The notes beneath the pieces were generated by a model that worked only from the letters and a program-made list of their open reading frames with translations, had not been told where the DNA came from and searched no databases. The position numbers and the translations under genes were made by a program. From the NCBI GenBank assembly GCA_039707655.1, contig CM077667.1:418853409-418917408 (forward strand): a stretch of 64,000 nt of DNA. The letters run 5' to 3'. Numbering within the stretch: the first letter of the stretch is position 1; each line of letters begins with the position of its first letter. The stretch comes from Elymus sibiricus. Its lineage: Eukaryota; Streptophyta; Magnoliopsida; Poales; Poaceae. Of this stretch, positions 55,900-64,000 are shown in pieces.

Positions 55900-58800
55900 C
55901 AAGTCACATTGCTCGAATCAATGATATTTAGCTCATGCCTTAACTCGCAAAATCTTGCTTCATCCAATGGTTTCATGAAAATATCTGGAAGTTCTCACTG
56001 GTATTGAGATGAATAAGATCAATCTCTCCGTGCTTGATATGCTCCCGGATGAAGTGATGACGAATCTCAATATGCTTCGTCTTACAATGTTGAACCGGGT
56101 TGTTGGAGATCTTGATCACACTTTCATTGTCACAGTAAAGAGGCACTTTGTCACAAGTGACACAATAATCATTTAAAGTTTGCCTCATCCAGAGAACCTG
56201 TGCACAACAGCTAGCAACAGCTACATACTCGGCCTCGGTGGATGAGAGAAACACAATTTTGTTTCTTGGAAGACCAACTTACCAAAGAGCGACCAAGGAA
56301 TTGGCACCCTCTGAAAGTTGACTTCCTCTCCACATGGTCTCCCGCCCAATCCGAGTCCGAATATCCTATGAGATCAAATGACACACCTTTGGGGTACCAT
56401 ACTCCAAAGTTTGGGGTATGAGCCAAATATCGAAAGATTCGCTTGACCGCCACATAGTGGCTTTCCTTAGGTGCGGATTGAAATCGTGCACAAATTCCCA
56501 CACTCAACATAATATCCGGTCTAGATGCACAAAGTTAAAGCAGGGATCCAATCATGGAGCGATATACCTTTTGATCCACGGCTTTACCATTGGGATCACT
56601 ATCAAGTTGGCATTTCAGTGGCATGGGCGTATTAGCCTTGGCTGGCTTGAGATCATCCAACTTGAACCTCTTGAGCATGTCTTGAGTATATTTTGCTTGG
56701 TTGATGAAGGTTCCTTGACTTTGTTGCTTGACTTCTAATCCAAGGAATAACTTCAACTCTCCCATCATAGACATCTCAAATTCTTTGGTCATTAGTGCGG
56801 CAAACTCATCATTGAAATCTTTGTTAGGAGAACCAAAGATAATATCATCAACGTATAGTTGGCATGTGAACAAGTTCCCATTAACCTTTTTCGTGAAAAG
56901 AGTGGGATCAATTTTCCCAATTTCAAACCCAGGATCTTGCAACATCTCGGCAAGGTGCTCGTACCACGCATGTGGGAGTTATTTAAGGCCATAGAGTGCC
57001 GTATCGTGAACGTATACATGATTGGGGAACTTAGGATCCTCGAACCCTGGGGGTTGCTTGACATATACCAACTCCTTAAGTAGGCCATTAAGAAATGCAC
57101 TCTTCACATCCATTTGATATAATTTGAAATCATGATGAGAGGCATATGCAAGCAACATGCGAATACGTTGAAGGCGAGCAACGGGAGCAAAAGTTTCACC
57201 ATAGTCGATACCCTCGACTTGGGAGTAGCCTTGTGCCACCAATCTTGCCTTGTTGCGAATGACAACACCGTTCGCACCTTGCTTGTTCTTGAATATCCAT
57301 TTGGTTCCAATGACATTGTGATTCTCCTTTGGCTTTGGCACCAAACGCCATACTTTGTTGCGCTCGAAGTTGTTGAGTTCATCATGCATGGCTTCAAGCC
57401 ATTCTGTGTCCTCAAGCGCCTCTTGGGGTTCAATGCAAGAAACAATCACGTGATGTGCACAAAAGTTTGTTAATTGACTGCGAGTGGTTACCCCTTTATT
57501 CAAGCTTCCGTAGACGTTCTCCAAAATGTGTTGTTTATGTTTAAGCTTGGAAGCAATATTGGCAGCTCATCTTTCTAAAATCTCCTCCATGGAAGGTTGA
57601 GGAGCATCGTCTTGACGATCTTGAGTGCCATCATGAGCTTGCTCTTGATCTTGAGCATGATCTTGATATTGAGCTTGCTCGGGGGTGTGAACTTGATCTT
57701 GGGCATATCTTGGTGTAACACCATCATCATGAGGTTGATCTTGCCCTTGATCTTGTTCACTTGGTTGAGGGCTTTACTTTGTTCTTCAGAAGCATGCGGG
57801 TCTTGCGTCGGTGAAGGTTCCACTTGCGTAGAACATTTCCCTTCTCCTTCGGCCACAAGGGGTCCCTCAACGGGTAGGAAGTGTCCCACACCCATTCTTC
57901 TTATGGCTTTGGGAGGAATTTCATCACCTACATCACAAAGACCATTTTGCTCCACTTGGGAGCCGTTATTTTGATCAAACTCTATGTTACACGTCTCCTC
58001 AATGAGTCCAGTGGACTTGTTGAGGAGACGGTAAGCATGAGAGTTTGTAGCATAACCAACAAATATGCCCTCTTGAGCTCTAGGTTCAAATTTAGACAAA
58101 CAAGCACCTTTCTTGAGAATGAAACACTTACAACCAAACACCCGGAAGTACTTGAGGTTGGGCTTGTTGCCGGTAAGTATTTCATATGGAGTCTTGTTCA
58201 AGCCTTTGCGGAGGTAGAGCCGATTAGATGCATGACACGCGGTGTTGATGTCTTTGGCCCAAAAGTTGTACAGAGATTTGAATTCTACCATCATGATCCT
58301 TGCCGCATGCATCAACGCCCGGTTCTTCCTCTCCGCAACACCATTTTGTTGAGGGGTATAGAGTGCAGAGTATTGATGCTTGATCCCCTCATCACTCAGA
58401 AACTCGTACAAGGTGTAGTTCTTGAACTCGATGTCGTGGTCACTTCTAATCATCAATATCTTTGCATCATGTTGGCGTTGAGCTTCATTTGCAAAGTTGA
58501 TGACGGTTTGTTGGGTCTCACATGTCCTCTTGAAGAAATAAAACCATGTATATCTTGAGAAATCATCCACAATCACCAAGAAATATTTTCTTCCCCCAAG
58601 ACTATCGAAAGATGGAGGACCAAAGAGATCCATGTGAAGGAGCTCCAAGGGCCTCTTCGAGTAGATGATAGTCGTGGGTCGGTGAGCCTTCTCATGTATC
58701 TTTCCTTCGATGCAAGCACTCCAAGCGCGATCTTTGGCAAAACTCACATTTGTTAGTCCAAGAACTTGATCCCCTTTGAGGAGACTTTGCAAATATCTCA

Positions 58801-59233
58801 TATTGACATGGGCTAGCCGGCGATGCCAAAGCCATCCCACATCAAATTTAGCCATTAGGCAAGTCGCGGTCTTAGTGGGTCGCTCCGAGAAGTTGACCAC
58901 ATAGAGACCGTTTTCGACATGCCCAACAAAGGCTACTTTAAGTGTCTTGCTCCACAAAAGGTCCACGTTATCAATGCCAAAGAAAGTACTAAAACCCATG
59001 AGTGCAAGTTGACGGACGAAAAGTAAATTGTATGCAAGGGTCTCAACAAACATGACTCTCTCAATGATTAAGTCCGGAGAGATAACCACCTTGCCAAGAC
59101 CCAATACCTTTGAAATTGTGTCATCACCAAAGGAGACTTGAGTGGCCAAAGATGCATCGGTTCGAATGTCCACCACCAAGTCCTTACTTCCGGTCATATG
59201 ATTTGTTGCTCCACTATCAAGCAACCATTACAC
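55900..59233 (-). pseudogene. Copia-3 protease, integrase, reverse transcriptase, RNase H
   Basis: Protease has MLDSGATNHMTG at 59224. GAG-pre-integrase has HRRLAHVNMR near 58825, but the zinc-binding CxxC reads WSAC near 58715. Integrase has HMDLFGP near 58630 and RSDHDIEFK near 58440, where Asn-Gly is expected after Asp, so the catalytic block is damaged. Reverse transcriptase ([11 protein letters not shown] near 57310) has YVDD near 56855, and RNase H has GYSDSDWAGDHVERKST near 56345 and STEAEYVAVASCCAQ near 56245. Breaks include stops near 56977, 56533 and 57526, frameshifts near 56255 and 55990, and a frameshifted linker (57575-57760). Same Copia branch as Copia-2 by overall similarity. 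Confidence 0.88.
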
Positions 59234-61800
59234 TCCTCCGGAAGCAAACTCCTACAATGGATCAATGCTTGGATTTGGGTACCCATTCTTTAATAGGTCC
59301 TTTCATGTTAGTAAAAAGGGTATTAGGAACCCAAATAGACCATTCAATGTACTCATAATAAGAACCAACATATTCTGCATAAACATGCCCATCACTAGCA
59401 CGGCATAAAACATAAGAGGGGTTAAAATCGCCGGCTTTGTTGGAGGGGGTGGTATTGTCCTTGTTGGCATTACCACCCACCCCCTCGTCCTTCTTCTTCT
59501 CATGAGTAACCTTCCTGGCTTTGACAAAGGTTTCCTTCAGCGGGAGAGGTTTTTTGGTCTTCAACTTCTTCTTAGAATTGGGTGCAAACCCAATCCCTTC
59601 TTTTGCTACAACTTACTTTTGATTGCTCAAAAGGTCATTGAGATTCTTCTCACCTTGGATACATGTCACAAGGCCTTTCTCAAGTTGCTCTTTCAACTTA
59701 GCATTTTCCTCCACAAGGTGCGCATGCTCACAACAAGGGTTAGTAGCATTGACATTATCAATTAACACAAAAGGAGGACATGTGGTTATTTCTTTAGTAA
59801 GTCTTACTTGGAGTTGATCATGAGACTCCTTAAGAGAGGCATGCGCCCTCTTCAAAGCCTTGTGAGCTTTGTTGAGTGTGCCAAACTCCTTTTTGAGTCT
59901 ATCATGGTCAACCCAAGTGTAACCTTTTCGGATTTGAGCACACGAGTAAGAACAATAGCAAGATCATGATCTTTCCGTAACTTAGCAAGATCATGATCTT
60001 TCTGTAACTTAGCAAGATCATCGTTGCGTGGCTCCTCAAGAGCCAAACGAAGATCTCGCTCTTTCTCAAGAGCAATAGAAACATCCGCTATCTCATCGGC
60101 ATAGTCACGACTATGCCCCTCCAAATTGGAAATGGTTTCCTCATGGGATTCAACGAGATCACTAGCTTCACCAAGTTATTCCAAGAGAGCAACAAAGTGC
60201 TTCTTGGTCTTACCTTTGAGTTTGGCCATGAACTTTTCCAACTCATTCTCATCAACATTCACCTCCTCATGTCCCTCCACACATTCCAATGCGGGAGAAG
60301 TAGTGGTAATGGAAGTTTTCATGTTGGAGGTTACCTTGTTGATACCTTTGGCCATGAGGCACTTGGCGATGCGGTTCTTGTTGGGGGAGTCGAAGAGAGA
60401 CACCTTGGTTGGGGTAGAGGATGCAATTGCCACGGTAGCCATTGCCATCCCTTCGCCACTTGTATGATCTTCATCATCATCATCATCATCATTATCGGAG
60501 GCATACTCTTCTTGAGCCACCAACACCTTGTGAGGCGCCTTCTTGATGAAGGTGTTCTTGTTGGGGAAGGACTTGGCTTTATCTTTGCGAATGAGCTTGC
60601 CACCACTGTATTCCCTCTTCTCATATGGTCAATCCACCATGAAGTGACTCACATTTCCACAATTGTAATAGGTTCTCACATGTTGCTTGCCTTTGGAGCC
60701 ACTTGAGTTGTTCTTGGAGAAGTTTGGCTTTGAGTTTCTCTTGTTGCCCCAAAATTGCCTTGACGCAAGAGCCATGTGCTCGTGGTATGCATATTTGGTG
60801 TCTTCGGGGCAACTCTCCTCATCTTCACCTTCTTCTTATTCTGGAATTGCCTTGGCCTTCAAAGCAAGGTTGGGTGATGACTTCTTTGATCGTTGAACAT
60901 GAGCTAGAGCGTTGTCGGCGGTCTTGTTCAAGATGTTCATAGCAATGAATTCATCCAACACATCACTCGAGGACAAGGAGTGGAAGTCCGGTCTTTGACG
61001 GATGCCGGAGGACATGGCCTTGTTGAATGACATGATGGCCTTGAGAAACTTATGCTTGATCCAGTTGTCATCCGTATCCTTGCTCCCATGATCTTGAAGG
61101 GATACCACGAGAGTTGGCAATCTCCGGTAGAGCTCACGAGGGTCCTCATCTTCATTCATCACAAACTCATCGGCCTCATCGAGAACCACCTCAAAGTTGG
61201 ACCGTTGAATGCTTGAGCTTCCCTTGTACAATTAAACAATGTGTTCCCAACTATCCTTAGCACGAGTGAAGGGACGCAAATGAGCAATCTCTTCTGTAGG
61301 CACCGCGGATTGAAGGATGAACAAGGTGGAGTAATTGAGTTGATTGTCGGCCTTTTCTCTTGGGGAGAGGTTGTTTGGATCATGCGGGTAGTATCCTTGC
61401 TCAATGATTCTCCAAAGTTGAGTTGAGTTGTGATTCAAATGAGACTTGATACGAAAAACGCAATTAGCGTAATCATTTTTCACAAGTTTAGGAAGAGGAC
61501 CTAGGTTGTTTATATGAGGTGTATGAACTGGTCCTCCATAGACCGGGGGAGGGGGAACCGAGAGGCAAAGGTTCCCGACCCATTTATTACTTTAGGCACC
61601 TTATCCTTATCGCTACTAGCCCCCTCCCTTCCGGAGTTGGCATCTGACTCCGAGTTAGTGGTTTTAGCCACTAGCAACGGATCGGTAGAAAGCTTGAGAC
61701 CATCAAGGAATTCTTTAAACATGGATTTGATCTCTGTCATCATAGAAGATTTAAGTGAGGCCATTGCCTCATTTAAATCCTCTCGAGAGACTGTTCTCAT
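59234..61800 (-). pseudogene. Copia-3 large gag
   Basis: Gag starts at ATG 61800. The gag core has QLWRIIEQGYYPHDP (about 61420-61375) and DNWIKHKFLKAIMSFN near 61060. The zinc knuckle near 60625-60665 has lost its first Cys (Tyr) and last Cys (stop), leaving only NCGNVSHF. An unusually long C-terminal half follows, with a DDDDDDDED acidic run (about 60475-60495) and a Glu/Lys/Leu/Asp coiled coil (59930-60110) with a 27-bp tandem duplication (KDHDLAKLxKDHDLA). Long, coiled-coil gags are described in Sireviruses. Breaks: frameshifts near 61515, 60170 and 59880, and in-frame stops near 61233 and 60837. Confidence 0.8.
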
Positions 61801-61885
61801 GCCCTCGGTCTCGGGTAAGTCGACAACCCGCTCCCCGTCGTTAACAATACTCTTCAGATGGTAAAATCCTTAATATGGAAACCTC

Positions 61886-61897
61886 GCTCTGATACCA
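61886..61897 (-). promoter_or_regulatory. Copia-3 primer binding site (initiator tRNA-Met)
   Basis: TGGTATCAGAGC on the minus strand, two bases from the LTR edge at 61900. Confidence 0.92.
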
Positions 61898-61899
61898 AT

Positions 61900-63233
61900 T
61901 GAAAGGCGATATGGTTGACTAGAGGGGGTGAATAGGCAACTACCAATTTTTAGCTTTTATTAACAATTTAGGTTTAGCAACAAATAGATTGTCTAGATGT
62001 GCAACTAGGTGAGCAACATATATGATGCTAACATAAACAAGATACACGCAAGCAAAATATACAACACAAGAATAGCTTGTACAAAGTAAAGGTGAGAGAT
62101 AACCACAAGTGGAACCGATGGAGACGAGGATGTGTTACTGAAGTTCCTTCCCTTTGAGGGGAAGTACGTCTCCGTTGGAGCGGTTTGGAGGCACAATGCT
62201 CCCCAAGATGCCACTAAGGCCACCGTATTCTCCTCACGCCCTCACACAATGCGAGATACCGTGATTCCACCAGTGGTGCCCTTGAAGGCGGCAACTGAAC
62301 CTTTACAAACAAGGTTGGGGCAATCTCCACAACTTAATTTGAGGCTCCCAACATCACCACGAACCTTCACCACAATGGAATGTGGCTCCGAGGTAACCTC
62401 AACCGTCTAGGGTGCTCAAACACCCAAGAGTAACAAGATCCGCAAGGGATTACGGGGGGAATCAAATTTCTCTTGGTGGAAGTGTAGATCGGGCCATCTC
62501 AACCAAACCCTAGAAGAGCACCAAGTTTTGTCAGCTAGGGAGGGAGATCAGGAGAAAATAGAGCTTGGAGCAACAATGGAGCTTAGAAGAGGAAGAGATG
62601 GTCTTCTTGGGGAAGAAGACCTCCTTTATATAGTGGGGGAACAAATCCAACTGTTACCCCCTCTCAGCCTGCACACAAGCGGTACTACCGCTTCCTAGAG
62701 CAGTACTACCACTTGGGCGGTAGAGCTAGCCACAACGTGTAATGGCACGAGGCCACGGGATGGAAGTGCCACCGGAGCGGTACTACCGCTCGCCCCAGCG
62801 GTACTACCACTGGGGTTTTAGTGGAGATGCTCTCGGATGCAGAGAAGCAGTAGGAGGAGACGGTTGTTCCACATAAACGGTACTACCGCTCCTCAGGGTG
62901 GTACTACCCCTAATAAGAGGTAGTAACGTTGCCTACTGCTGCTCAAGATCCGCTGAGCAATCCAGTCCAGAAAGAGAGGGCGGAAGTGGCGTGTTAGTAG
63001 CAAGCGGTACTACTGCTCAGGAGCGGTACTACCACGCCCTACTACCAGCCAGAAACCGCCCAGTCTGGCACGAAAATTGTCGAGACACGAAGCTGGCGGT
63101 ACTACGCACGGAAGTAGGCAGAGGCACCACCGAGGGGCAAGAATCGTCTTGTGCCATATGATGAAGTATCTGAAAGGCTTAATGCACACGATTAGTCCGC
63201 AAATGAATTGTCATCAATCACCAAAACCACTGG
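61900..63233 (-). repeat. Copia-3 5' LTR (right end approximate)
   Basis: About 1.33 kb, starting TGAAAGGCGATATGG beside the primer site and ending near AAAACCA at 63233, where family-X Gypsy sequence takes over. U3 (62660-63110) holds about nine palindromic GCGGTACTACCGC-type motifs. TTTATATAGTGGGG complement near 62630 is the likely TATA region. The minus-strand start (TGGTTTTGGTGATTGATG) is inferred, without a paired LTR for confirmation. Confidence 0.7.
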
Positions 63234-63826
63234 GGTAGAAATATGCCCTTACATAAGCTTATGTCACTCTAGCCACACACTATAAGCGAATCATGAACGT
63301 ATTGCAACACCCTCCAACGGGAATCCATCACGTGTGCGCGGCACGGAAGGCACCTTAGGACAACACCATATTAACACACAACTCATATCAATCACACCAT
63401 AACACAATTAACCCATATGACAAAAGAAATCTACTCAAATATCATTGAATAGCCACACATCATTGGATAATAATATATAGCATCAAGCACCATGATTAAG
63501 TAGAGATTACACCGGGGAAAATAGGAGTTACACCATTGGATAGAGGGGAAGAGAGTTGGTGGTGACGGTGGCGAAGTTGTTGGTGCAGATCGCCATCACG
63601 ATGGTTGCCCCGGTGGCGTTCCAGCGCCAACGGAAGAGAGGGGGAGAGAGCCCCCCTCCTTCTTATTCTTCCTTGGTCTCCTCCCTAGATGGGAGGAGAG
63701 TTTCCCTATGGTCCATGGCCGCCATGGCTCCCGGACGGCAAGAGCCCCTCCGAGATTGGATCTCTCTCTGTTTCTCTCTTGTTTTCGCGACTATTTTTTG
63801 ACCCATGTACCGTTTCTTTTCGCGAA
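63234..63826 (-). repeat. Partial Gypsy LTR, family X
   Basis: Matches 41640-42150 of the element B left LTR, for example TATTGCAACACCCTCCAACG, AGTAGAGATTACACCGGGG and GGCGAAGTTGTTGGTGCAGAT. It is truncated on the left by Copia-3 and on the right by the next LTR. Confidence 0.75.
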
Positions 63827-64000
63827 TGATACGTCTCCAACATATCTACTTTTCCAAACACTTTTGCTTTTGTTTTGGACTCTAATTCGCATGATTTGAA
63901 TGAAACTAACCCGGACTGACGCTGTTTTCAGCAGAACTACCTTGGTGTTATTTTTGTGTAGAAATAAAAGTTCTCAGAATTGGACGAAACTTTTTGTGAA
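63827..64000 (+). repeat. Start of a Gypsy LTR, family Z, running off the window
   Basis: TGATACGTCTCCAACATATC and the following GACTGACGCTGTTTTCAGCA match the reverse complement of 50302 downward, so a family-Z element starts here on the + strand and continues past 64000. Confidence 0.75.

Noticed and set aside
57881..58558. 225-codon + strand ORF
   Set aside because: Antisense shadow of Copia-3 integrase, which is clearly coding on the minus strand.

Overview
The window is nuclear DNA from a large grass genome, most likely Triticeae (wheat, Aegilops, barley or rye). The evidence is nested LTR retrotransposons of Triticeae type, a grass Stowaway MITE, spliced plant-style introns and no prokaryotic gene organisation. 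I found no intact host gene. Almost everything recognisable is transposable-element sequence, and nearly every coding region is broken by stops or frameshifts.

Layout. (1) 1-18.7 kb: a Copia element on the + strand (Copia-1). Its integrase is interrupted by a complete 13.4-kb Tat-type Gypsy element on the - strand (Gypsy-1, 2333-15752, TSD ACTAC). Gypsy-1 carries an extra multi-exon gene on the opposite strand to gag-pol (3815-7563) with a candidate promoter of its own. A 65-bp CACTA-like filler also sits in the Copia-1 integrase. (2) 18.7-24.5 kb: the least repetitive part, with a Stowaway MITE, an 830-bp foldback Mutator-like element with intact 9-bp target duplications (20714-21543), a truncated LINE end and a decayed SANT/Myb-like gene remnant. 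(3) 24.56-51.45 kb: a Sirevirus-like Copia (Copia-2, + strand, TSD ACTGA). It contains a solo LTR of its own family inside RNase H (TSD ATCCA). Its 3' LTR is split by two non-autonomous Gypsy insertions: Gypsy-A (33767-40906) and a chimeric element B (41094-50302) whose two LTRs belong to different families. (4) 51.46-64 kb: old flanking repeat sequence, LTR remnants, and a decayed Sirevirus-like Copia on the - strand (Copia-3, about 55.9-63.2 kb), then two Gypsy LTR fragments running off the right edge.

How the parts relate. Gypsy-A and element B share an internal domain but carry different LTRs. Neither shows a recognisable gag-pol. Both carry the same unrecognised open reading frame just downstream of a tRNA-Asp-type primer site, and both have many internal copies of a polypurine-tract-like motif. 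They look like a non-autonomous lineage mobilised in trans by Athila-type Gypsy elements, with LTR exchange and recombination between members. The best candidates for something little described are this orphan ORF, the chimeric element, the foldback Mutator-like element, and the opposite-strand gene of Gypsy-1. All boundaries and similarities were judged by eye; no database search was possible.
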